Origin: Lycocorax pyrrhopterus obiensis
Taxonomy: Eukaryota; Chordata; Aves; Passeriformes; Paradisaeidae
Length of the DNA stretch: 64,000 nt
Direction of reading: 5' to 3'
Assembly (NCBI GenBank): GCA_014706295.1
Contig: JACSVZ010000004.1
Coordinates: 13,836,484-13,900,483 of the forward strand
How positions within the stretch are numbered: the first letter of the stretch is position 1; every line of letters starts with the position of its first letter. Of the stretch, positions 25,501 to 37,500 are shown in pieces. Position numbers and translations under genes: made by a program. The notes under the pieces are model-generated. The model was not told the DNA's origin and made no database searches. It saw only the letters and a program-made list of their open reading frames with translations.

Positions 25501-28500
25501 GTTCTGCTTTTATTACATCTGCTTCACCCAGTGGGATGGAGGTGCACCTTTATTTAATGCATTTTGTTAAAAATAGCTGATTGTTGTTGAGGTTAAGAAG
25601 CAGCTTTTCCACTAGGAGACCAGCCAGGTGCTATGAAGGGAACATCATAGTTCACAAGCAGGGTCAAGTGGCCTCAGTCTGGGACTAGGAACCCACTAAT
25701 CCTAACAACAGGGCAAAAGGTGGCCTGTCCCTGAAGGGCTTAAAAGAGTGTCCTTGTTTATTCATTGCTGTCACAAGAGCCTGCAGAGGTGACAGAGAAC
25801 ACGTGGGTCAGGCAACCTCAAGTCAAGGACCAAGACAGCAACATACAATGATGGAGTGGGGCAGAATCCAGCTGTGTAAATCCTGTGAGAGGCTGCTGTT
25901 GTTGCTGAGGTTAGAGTCATTACTGTGCTTCCAGCAGTGATCCGAGAGGAATGATGATGCAGGAGAAAGCAATCTCTGTGTAATTCAGGAGACAGGCTAG
26001 TTGGTATACTGATAAGATTCAGACAATTGAGATAAATGAATACTGAATAAGACAGATTGAATTTGTTCTAAATGGATTTCAATTTAAATTTCAACAAAAA
26101 GGGATGGTAGGCTTGTTGCAAGGTTCCTAATGAAATTTTCCTCCTCCTGTTTTTTTCATTAGCTGTATCACGATTTGACAAGCTTTTGTGAGAAACAATA
26201 AAATGTTCTAAAAGAAGAGAAATTTTTAGCCAAATGACACTAAATCATTATCCTTTTGCTCTGGCAATGCAGGGAACTTGTGTCGGTGTACAGGCTACAG
26301 ACCCATTCTGGAAGGATACAGGACTTTTGCTAAAGTAAGTGGCCTCAGATGATGTTTTAAAAAAACCTGGAAGGTTTGCTGTCTTTCTGTCTGTTACTGA
26401 AACACACCATGAGCTCAAAAGGGGAGGAAGGAAATGTACATGCTCCAACAACCCAGCTCCAACTCTTGACCTCTTTGTATATGATTCATGCATTAATAAT
26501 TCAGAAAGACCAAATCCTTTACTCACTCCATTTGCTGGGACACTTGAATAAGGTCCACCTGATGGTCCCTTTTTGGATCACAGGTAATCAGACTCTGTAA
26601 CTCTTTTCTGTAAGTCTCAGAAAAATTCACCCTCTCTGCATATTACAGCTTGCAGCTGATCCCTGGTGTGGACGAAGTGTTAAGGTATGGTGTACTGTTA
26701 GGGATATGCTGTGGAGGAATCTGGTGAGGAATTTGCTTTCTTGAAAGATCAGCTGCAGAGCAGGAATAGCTCTGGAAAGCAGTTGAAGTCACTGTTGTAC
26801 AGCTCTTGCCCAGAATTCTTCTGCTGATTTGAGTGAGATGTGAAGCTTTGCCATAAATTTTCTCTAGTCCTTTTGTACCTGAAAGAGTGCTGGAGGCTGT
26901 GAAGAAGAGTAGATCATTATGTACTTTAGTGATTACCAGCTACTCATGGGTCTACACTGGTATTAAATATCAAAAGGAAAGAATTTACAATGATGCCCAT
27001 TAATTTCATTTTATTATCCAGAATTGCAATCAACGAAAGAGAATTCAAGCAGGAGTGAGATCCATTACAAATTGTTGATAAATCCAGTTAATAAAAGCCT
27101 ACTTGGATTTCCAACAGGCTTTCCATGGTGTCTCACCAAAAGCTTTTAAAGGCAATATGGGATAAGAGGGAAGATCTCTGGATGGATGAAAGATTGGTTA
27201 AAAGGCAGGAAATGGCAAGTAGGAGAAAATGGTATATTTTTGCAGTGGAGGGAGTTCACTGCTGTGGAGTTCTGCTGGGACCTGTGGTGGGAAGCAAGGC
27301 TGCTGCAGCTATCCCTAAATGTGGTTGAAAACAGTGTGAATAGGGATATGAGAAAATAAGCTAACAGATACCAAGTTAGTCTGGGTAGTGAAGGCAGGAA
27401 TTGGCTTTGAGGAATTTCTGAAGGACTTTATGAACCTGAGAGACTGGAGAGTAGAACTGGATACAAAATTCAGGGCAAATACATGCAAAAGCAACTTATG
27501 GAGAGAAAGGCAGTCATTTCACATTTAAAAGATAGGCTGTGAACAGACAAGTTTCCACGCAGGAAGGTGATCTTGGAGGTCTGGGAGACAGTTCCATGGA
27601 AACATCAGCTCAGTGCTCACTGGCAGTGAGAACAACATTCCAAAGGGTAGAGAACAAAACAGAAAACATTGCCATGGCTCTTCCCACACTTGAGTACTCT
27701 GTGGAATTCTTCTCCTCTCATCTCTAACAGGATATAGCAGAATAGCAGAAGATTCAGAGAAATGGAACAAGGTTCACATCTGTGGCAATCTGACTTCATA
27801 CAGGGAAGCACTGAGTGCACCTCAGACTCAAAAGAGATGCCAGGAGAGGAAGGGACTCTACATAGCACATACAGTGGTTTCTGTTGACCTTTGATAGAGA
27901 TCAACAAAATTGTGATTAGCAGGTGGAATGTGAACAGGCATCTGCTATTTCTTGCCTCTCCCAGTAAAAGAGCATTTCGATAAATGAAACTAATAGGAGT
28001 CAGATTGCAAATGAAGGCAGATGATCTGCCTGGTGGTAGAGTACTGGTATTGTATTGTATATGCCTGTCCCTTTCAGTCTTCTCTGGGTATCTCCTCACA
28101 GCTCCAGAGGTACTGGTTGAATGGTCAGAGTAATTCCAAACCAGAACAAGAGGTTTGCCAGTAGAGTGGGCATGACCTTGTCATCACACTGCAGGATACT
28201 GCCTTCCACTGGCAAGAGAAACACCTACTTGCTTGGCACCTTCCATCTCCCACTTCTGCTTTGGATATAGTTAATGTGGGATCAATTTCTCTCAAAAGGA
28301 GGTCAAGCCTGCTTTGTTTCCTTGGAATCTGCACCTTTTTTCTCAGAACAGTTTTTGTTCCCACAGGACGTGAATTGCTGTGGCAGAGTTGCCAACGGCA
28401 CTGGATGCTGTCGTAGTGGGGGGAAAATACCATGGTGAGCTAAATGTTAAAACCCATAACCTCGATTTTCAATATAGCATTGGAGCTTTAATGTGTTAGT

Positions 28501-31500
28501 AATCTCTCTGGCTCTGCTGTGGTGCAGATATTCAGAGCTCTCTGAGCTGTTTTCAGTGTCTGTCTCTTGGAAAATGCTGAGACTGTGTACGTCCTGTTTA
28601 GCATGAATGGCCACCATGACATGGGTTTTAAAACAGTGACGTTCCTTCTGAGTCTGCAAGGTGCAACCCTCCTGTGAAATAGCACAGTGACAACTGTAAG
28701 CAGTGTGTTACCAGCTTCTGGTGCATTGAAGTGATGCATCTCCTGTGAAAACAGATCTGAATTCCCCACTATGATCTTTCCCAAACTTTGCTGTCCAATG
28801 ATGAACGAAGTAATTTCCTCTCTGTTCCAAGGCCGTACAATCTGGAACCTTTTGGAATGTCTGGAGGGAAAAAGGTTAATCACATTGTATCTATCAGTCT
28901 AGGTAAAAAACAAATGAAGGAATGGGAAGAAGAAATTGGTGCATAAGGTAGTGCAAGTATAAAATGAATTTAGGAAACAGAGAATATAATGAAATTCATT
29001 ACCAGAAATTTCCAGGGAATTTCTGTGGATTCTTTTTTAGGAAGCATCCAGTGTTGCATGGAATACTCCAACAATTCAGACTGCTTGGAGTCCTTTCATT
29101 CAAGCAGTTTATTAATGAAAAACAGTACTGCAGATTTATGAAATCCAGGGATTGATAAAAGGGGAGGACTATATTCTGTAAAAGTTGCAATGTTCTGACT
29201 TTGTTTAGAATAGCTGAAGTGTGCTTGTTTCTTCTTCAGAATGGGGGCTGCTGTGGAGGAAAAGCCAATGGTCCAGGCTGTGGTGGAGGAAAAGCCAATG
29301 GTCCAGGCTGCTGCATGAATGGAAAAGAAGACAGTGTGGTAAGGTGCCTCTCAACTATTAGATTTTTCTTTATTTCTGATGTTTTAAAGTCTTAGATCTG
29401 ACTTGTTGCACGCCCAAGCCCAGTGCTTTTATTTTAGCAAAATTTATGCAAAGCAGTTTAGACATATTTTATGGTCAGAAGAGCATACCTCAGAAAAGGT
29501 ATCTTTGACATAATTTAACATGCCACTGTGAAAGGAATGTCACTTTTGATTGACAAAAACATATTAGTGTGTTCAGGGTTGAGGCTTCTGACAAGACAAG
29601 CAGTGGAATCAGAAGAATATGACTGAAGAACCTTAAATGCTGAATCAGGTGGCATCATTTTGCTGTGTTTGCCATGTTTTGCTCTGTGAAACAGTAACAG
29701 GGATTTGAGTAGAAAGAGGAACGAGTTATGGTTATATGTGGAGAGCTTTCTCCTCAGTCACTAGCCATTTGCATTTCCTCTGTCACAGACAATGACATCC
29801 TCCAGCCTGTTCAATTCTTCTGAGTTCCAGCCGCTGGATCCCACACAGGAGCCAATCTTCCCACCAGAGTTAATGGTAAGTTCATTCAAAAAGAAATAGC
29901 AGTGATTTGTTGGCTTTGTTGTTCTGTACAAGGTTTGAATGACTGTCCTGGGGAAGTGGCAGGGCAAAAATGGCTGCTAATAAAAGAAAATGCATGGGCA
30001 TGAGCCCTTCCCTGTTTTATAAAACAGAAGGTGTTTCAGCCAGGGTGGTTTAAAAGAAATATGCAGGCCAGGTGCCTGCTCCAGCTCTCTGGCTTTCCTC
30101 TCTGGTTCTCACCATATGTGTCTCTGCTCTTGGGTTGCCTTCCTTTCCAGTCACTTCCTGTCTGAAGGTGGAACAGTTGCTAAAATCCAAATGTCAATTT
30201 ACTAGGTCAGATGTGAACTTCTACATCAAATATGGATATATCTGAGCTTGTCTCCCTGTGTTCCCTTTATAGTGTAGGAAGAGAAGTAGGAACTACAAGA
30301 TGTAGCTGAATACATGTCCCAAATAGTTGACTTTTCAAAAAACTTCTCTCACCGTAGCAGGAGTAGAAGTTGGTTGGCTCACAGTGACATTAAAAGTTAG
30401 GTGAGATTAGTTTCTCTTCATGTTTCATTCCTGTCTTTTTTGGGGATCCTTCCTCCTAAGCAATGTGTCCCAGCCAGGAATCGAATCCAGCACATGACGC
30501 ATTTACAGCTTCCTTCACATTTAACAACAACTGAAATTGAGTCATTAATTCTGCTGCTGTGCTGAGCTTAAATGTGCCATGAACCACAGCATGAGTAGGT
30601 TCTCTTAGACCATAGCATAGGATACATTCGGCTTGAGATAGGGCTCCTCTGTTTCTTCTCCAAGATGTTCTGCCCAAGGGTTGGTCTCATGTTTTCTTCA
30701 GTCACGGGATGAAGTAGTTAAAAAGGGAATCAGAACCTGGCCTACCAGGTAATTGTAATTCATTAGTGCTAAAGACTGACATTTTTGGATTGAGATGAGA
30801 ATGGAAAACCCACTGAAGCAACTGAAGTCATGGGCATCTGCCAGAACCTTGGTCAGATGGAGCTTGCTGGCACAGATCTTGCTAGGGAGATGTAGCAGCA
30901 GGATGCACCTGGCAGTATCAGGAAGGGAGAACTTCTGTCAGCATGAGAAAGACTTTCATCACTGCTAGCAGAAGGATGGGGAATGGCAAACTGCCAACAA
31001 TAGTGTGGATATCCCAGCCCCCCTGTCAGTAACTCAGCTGAGATGGAGCCCAGTGTGGCACAGGCATGGGCAGCATGTGAGCAGGGGTTCTTGGCTCGAT
31101 GTAGGGGCTGAGCTCTATCTGAATTCCCTTCTGCAGACTCAGAGTAACAAACAGCAGAAGCAGATGTGTTTCAAAGGCGAGCGTGTGATGTGGATCCAGC
31201 CCACAACTCTCAACGAACTGGTGTCTCTCAAATCCCAGTACCCCAATGCCAAACTCGTTGTGGGGAACACAGAAGTGGGTAAGAGAAAGAGCTGATGCTT
31301 ATTATGAACAGTTGGAAAACCTTCCATTACATATTTTGTGAGAACAGTGCAAATGTAAACCTCTTTCATGTCATTGCTGTTAAAAAGCTATTTAATTTTC
31401 AAGTTGTATGTAGGAACAGATTTTCTTCTCAGGTAGATTAATCTCACAGTGAATGTTTTTCCTCATTCTTTGCTGTGTCAGGTGAAAAAAGTGCTAATCC

Positions 31501-34500
31501 AGATCTCCAAGCCTTTGTGCTGTTTTGTGGACTTTTGAGAAGAGGGGAGGGACACAGCATAAAATGTCCCCATAATCGAATGAATTCAGTTATGAAAACT
31601 GCATTTTGAAGGACTTTTCAGTGAGCAAACTCTCAAGACTTGAAATCTTACTGTTTTCTCACACCAAATAGATACTCCTGCAAACATAAGTGCTGAGGAG
31701 GAGAGTTCAGACATATTTAGTAATTCTGTTGTCCTGAGCAATTAGTTCATGAAATAATTCCTGAGTGTTGTAGAGTTCATTGTATTAATTTTTCTTTCCT
31801 GAAGATGTTATGTACAAGAGTAGCCATGTCACACAAGTACCAAACAGCATCTTTTCCTTAAGGTATCGAGATGAGGTTGAAGAACCTGCTGTACCCAGTG
31901 ATAATAGCACCAGCATGGATCCCTGAAATGAATGCTGTTCAGCACACAGAAGCAGGTGAGCAAAAAAGAGGCAGAACACCTGCGAGGTGAGTGGGGACTC
32001 CATGGGATAATAAAAGAGGGTGTGAAGGAAAGTCCCCGGATTAAACATTGCTTTCTGCATGCATTATAACTTTCCCGTGCAGGAAATCAAATGAGTGATA
32101 TGTAAAAAAGGTGAGCTGGGGTTGTTTAGCCTGGAGAAAAGGAGGTTCACTTTCTACAACTCCCTGAAAGGAGGTTGTAGCAAGGTGGGCATCAATCACT
32201 TCTCCCAGGTAACCAGTTACAGGAAAAGAGGAAACTGCCTCAAGCTGTGCCAGGGGATGTTCAGATTGACATCAGGAAGAATTTCTTCACCAAAAGCATG
32301 GTTTAGCATTGGAATGAGCTGCCCATGGAGGTAGTGGAGTCACCAGTCCTGGAAGTGTTCAAGAAATGACTGGATGTGGCTTTTAGTGCTATGGTTTAGC
32401 TGATGTGGTGGTGTTCAGTCAGAGGCTGGACTCAGTGATCTTGAAGGTCTTTTCCAGCCTTAACAATTCTATAATTACATTTCCTTTAGCTTTGTGATGG
32501 AAATGGGTCAAATAGAAGTTACAAATAGAAGTACTTAGGACAATGTAGCGCATGTGGCCCGATGTCTGGTAGGGTATTTAAAGTGTGGAAACTAGAAGAG
32601 AGTTGGAGTTCACTTCCCGAAGGACAAACTAATACCTATAGGAGGCCAGTATTGTTAATAATACACTGATGCAAAAGGGTCATGTGGGTTACTGTCATGT
32701 GGGAGACAGCATCAGCATGAGCTGTGGCTTAAAGGTGAATTTTGTTTAGAGGATGTGATGTTTACATGCAGTGCACTCTAAATAGTCTGGTGTAACTGAA
32801 GATCTAGTTAAACTCAGTGGCATCTAGGCTTTGCAGACACAGTTGTAACCATCCTTCTGTACCCTCAACATTTTGGAGAACAACAATTCTTTTCCTTTGT
32901 TTGTTTACAGGGGTCACCATCGGCGCTGCCTGTACCCTGAAGTCAGTAGAGGAGGTGATGAGAAAAGCGGTGGCAGACCTTCCTCCATACAAAACAGAGG
33001 TCTTCCAGGCTGTCCTGGAACAGCTGCGGTGGTTTGCAGGGCCACAGATCAGGAATGTTGCTGTGAGTGACTCGGGAGCACCAGGGGCTGTAGTTGAAAG
33101 CTCAGTCTGAGGAGCTGCCCTGCCTCGTGCAGGGCTGGTGTGCCCTGTGCTTCTCACACGAGAACATTTGCAAACTTTGGGAAAGAAACCAGCACACAAA
33201 AATCAACCCCAGAAACTGGTGGGGTCTCAGCTGGTGTCTGTGCTGCACTGATGTCACACATCCAGCAAGCAAGGGAAACATGGCAGTTGTCCAGGTCTTC
33301 CATTGCTGTTATCACCAAGTGGGGAAAGCTGTAGTGAGATTTGACTAATTTAACAAAAAAAAAGATATTTAGAGTGCTGGACAAACTTCAAAGAAGCAGA
33401 TGTGTGTATTATTGCCATGACAACTAGGGAAGCCATAGTGTTAATGTATCAGATCTGGCAAATTTTCCTCTAGTTTTAAAGGGGAAGGTGTGTTCAAGCT
33501 CCGTGTACTCTAAGAAAAAAAATATCAATCAAGCAGTTAAACCAACCTAGCAAACAAGAACTTTAGTTCCACGAGACACTGTGCCATACATCTGTATTGG
33601 AGCCAAAAACCTTGGGTTCCTGACTGGTACTGAAAAGACCCTTTATACTATCATGGGTCTTCCCTTAATGGCAGCTACAGTCATTGAATTTTGGCATGGT
33701 TGTGCATACAAGGTTAGAGCATAAGGTAGTCTTGATGCATTAACAAAACACTGTTCTAAATCTCTTTCAGGCAAATATTAATATTGTCTGAGATAGCAAC
33801 TGATTTTGTGGGCTTTAGGTTTTCCCAATTAATTAAAGGCCAAAAATTGCTTAGATTTTTAATATTTATCTGGTGCATTGTTTTCACCCTAGGCTATTGG
33901 TGGGAACATAATGACAGCAAGCCCAATTTCTGACTTAAATCCTGTGTTAATGGCAAGTGGAAGCAAACTTACTTTGATATCAAAAGGTAAGCTACATTTC
34001 CCTGTGGCACTGAGGGGAGTGGGATAGTCAGCAGTCCTCTGCCATGGGCTGTTAGGTCAGGGCAGAACTTGAAAGTGGAAATTAACATTATTAGTCTGAG
34101 TCTTCAGCGTTTTTACCCTTTTTGAGGCTAAAGTCCTAAAGCTAGGTCTAAGGTTGGCTTGCTAAAGAGTTCTGAACTTCTTTGCCAGACTGAATATCTG
34201 GTACTGCCTATGTACTTACAGATATATCCTTGTGAAGAGCTGGTTGAAGATGTGTGTTAATGAAAAATAATAGGCATGAAATAGTTTCTGTCACTATTGT
34301 GCTTTAATCCTTCTGGTTTATTCAGATAAAGACTGAAGCTTGTTATGTTTTTGTATGAAGAAAGCCAAGCATCTTAGTTTTTATTTGTTCTTAGGAATAA
34401 TTTTTTAAAATAGGATCCTTGAAGTAAGTGGACTGTCTGATCACTGAATTGGGTGCTGGTTTGTGTGTAGGCCATGGAAAGGAGAAAAAGGGAGATTTCA

Positions 34501-37500
34501 TTAGACTGTTGGAAACTGGCTCACCTGGAAGCTCAGCTTTAATTAGATAAATAAGGAAGAAGGTCTCTTTAATTGGTTCCTGTGCAAAGAAAATTTAATA
34601 TCTAGGCAGAAGCTGCCACAGATTCCATAAATACCAAAGTAAATCTGAGAAAGTTCTTCCTGATTTGGTGAAAGAGGGTGGAAAAATGAAATCATATATC
34701 ATATCAAGAGTGACTTGTGTAGGTTGAAGGCTCTTTCACATGTATTATTGCCATTCTTCATTTATTCACCATTGATGTCTCTTTGCTCTATAGAGGGCAA
34801 AAGGACTGTCACGATGGATGAGAAGTTTTTCACCGGGTACAGAAAGACAATAGTTAAGCCTGAAGAAATACTTCTCTCTATTGAAATACCCTACAGCAGG
34901 AAGGTAAGCTTGTAAGAAAAAAACTTCGCTGTCTGTGGAGCTAAAATGCTGTTATTTGAGTGTTGTTTTCAAAGTTAGGCATCTTTTTCCTGACTGACCT
35001 CCAAATGCTTATGTAGTCCCAAGTGGACCAGGAAGCAAGTGAATTATTTGGAGAAAATCTAGCAGCACACTATTTTTGACAAGCAAGGAGAGCAGGGCTC
35101 TATGATAAGGTATGGTAAGCCCAAGAATTTTTCTAGTGCAAGAAAGAGAAGTTTCACTTTATTATCTGAAGCTTTTTGAGTGTATTTGGTAATGATGAAA
35201 AGTGTCAAAGTGATGTTTCCTTGAAAAGTAGTACAGAGAAGATTTTAGCAGTTCCTGATGTAGAGTGACGTTAATGTGCCAAAGATTCCTGCTTAATTTG
35301 AGCTGAAACAGGAAAAGAAATGGGGAAAAGTCTGTATGGGTAAAAGGGAAGCTCAGTTTCTGCATTTTGTCTTGCAAGATATAAACCACAGGGACTGACT
35401 GTTAGGGCATTTTGGCCATGTGGACTTGCAACTTCAAATGAGGCTGCAAAACCTGCTTCAAACAGAGCAATGAGTGCTTCTCTGCTGGAGCAGCATAAAC
35501 CATAACAAGAGTGTCCAAGAAGTAAAACTCTTCTTTTTCCTTTAGGGCTGAGAACATCAGACTGTAATTTTATGCTTGTGAAGGTGTTTACCTTCTTAGG
35601 GCTTGTGGCCCCAAGTCATAAGATGCAAGGATTTGCAGTATAGTGACACATTTTCTTTATAAATGGAAAACACAGATTTACTTAAAATGCCATTGTATTA
35701 TGGGACAGAACTAATAAATGCCTTGTCTATCCTCTCACATTTTTCTATTTAGCTACTAAGGGGACAAAATTACTTTATTTAGGGTGGTTTTCCATCTATT
35801 TCTGAGTGATCCTTCTTTGGTCTCGTGATAAAAGCATCACTTTTTGTCAAAATGAGAAACACGCTTGAGGCTGCCAGTGGAAAACACTGTATTCCTCCAT
35901 CCATGTGACAGTCACATGGCACTTCCACAAAACAAACAAAATGCTTACGAGCAGGGGCAGTGGCTTCAGCCCTAAGTTATATGCAGTTCATTGATCTGAA
36001 AAACTAAAACAACTTTTGAACTCTCAGCTTCATGGTTTCTTGGTTGATCTTTGCTCACAAGTAGGGAGGCTGAAGTTCTTCAGGGCATGTCTGAAGGTGC
36101 TGGCATGTGGCAGGCAAAGTTTTCTGCAGCTGTGGTTTCCTCATGAGTGGAAGCAGGGCTGTGTCAGCACACAGCTAGATAGAATTTTTTGGTTTATCTT
36201 TGTTTGAAACTGATGTTATGCCTTGCATTCATGTGACTTGTCACACCAAGGGTAAGACTGGCCAAACAACAGAAAGAATTAACATGCTCTGTTTTTTACC
36301 AAGAGACCCAGGCAGGCACGGCAGCTGATGGGCTGGTTCACTTACCTACACTCCTAGTGAGGAAAGGTTGTGAGTGCCTTTCTTCCCACAGGACTCTGAA
36401 TCAACAAAATTAAGGTGTCTTGTGAGGAGAGAAGGCAAATACTGTCCTCTTGTTGCAATCATGTTATTGGAAATCTCTTGATTATGCAGCAAGAGAGGAG
36501 GCTGCTTTTCCTCCTCTTTGAAAGCTAATTGTTTTAACAAGCAGAGTGGCAGAATGTCCTCACTGGAAGGATGCTATCGATGCTCCTCTGCTGTTATCTG
36601 CTGGCTGCTGAGTAATTATTTGAATTCAGGAAATGAAGCACACCCTTCAGCTATATCTCCAGTAACAAGTCCTTGATGCACAAAAGGGGCCTCTTGTGAA
36701 ACTGTTCTCATTGTCAACAGAAGAGAAATTGTTCCATCCAATAATGAAAGAATTGCTGTCCACTTCAGATTAGAAGCAATTAATGGAGCAGACTGCTGTG
36801 CTGTGTGGAGTCACTTGGCTGAGCTATTAGAGAAGAAACTTGTCAGAAAACTCTCCAGAAGGGCAGTGCAAAGACATCAGATCTGATTCCTCTCTTGGTC
36901 TGCAGGGTGCCTGAACGGCAATTTGTCCTAACCTGCAGTACAGGCAAGAGGACTGACCATGCTGTGACTCCGGGGTGACACTGTTACACGTGTGTCCTGG
37001 TAGAGTGTTAATCTCATATTTACTGCCACTCTTCATAGGAGAGCTGCTGAGTTTTGTGTGCTGTAGTTGCTGGTGCATTTACAAGAATTTCCTCGCTCTG
37101 TGGAGACCAGGATAGTAACTGAGAATTCTATTTGCAATTAACAGATTGAATTTTTCTGTTTTTATTAATTAGTCTGGTCTACTCTAGAACTGAGTGATAT
37201 TTGTGATTACTGATTTCAGTTCTTGCAGATTTCAAAGAATTCTGAAGGGAAGGGGTTTAGGATATGGGTTTTACTGATTAGACTTCCAGCTTAGCAGCCT
37301 GGGAGGAAGAAAAACTTGCTGAGAAACTGTAATTTTGTTCATGTACAAACAATCTGTCTTGGTTCTTCCTCTTGAGATATGGCAAAATGTGACAGGCATG
37401 AGCAGATCTCTGTCAAAGCCTGTTTCCCCCACAGTCCTAGGCTGGCTAATAATCACTGAACTGATACATTAGAATTAAACATTGAATTATGTGAAAATAA

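Larger units (their letters stand above)
24287..28366 (+). other. XDH: Introns 4, 5 and 6 of XDH
   Basis: Non-coding apart from exons 5 and 6. Introns 4 (24287-25341) and 5 (25469-26272) hold nothing I recognise. Intron 6 (26335-28366) carries an old CR1/L3-like LINE fragment, listed separately, in its second half. Confidence 0.6.

Noticed and set aside
27617..28099. 160-codon minus-strand frame, the longest simple frame in the window
   Set aside because: It is antisense to an ancient LINE fragment in XDH intron 6, with no family features, so treated as chance.
28488..28883. 131-codon minus-strand frame between exons 7 and 8
   Set aside because: No recognisable domain, no similarity to anything I know, intronic and antisense.
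32804..33199. 131-codon minus-strand frame
   Set aside because: Mirror of XDH exon 12, where conserved coding on the + strand keeps the opposite strand open.
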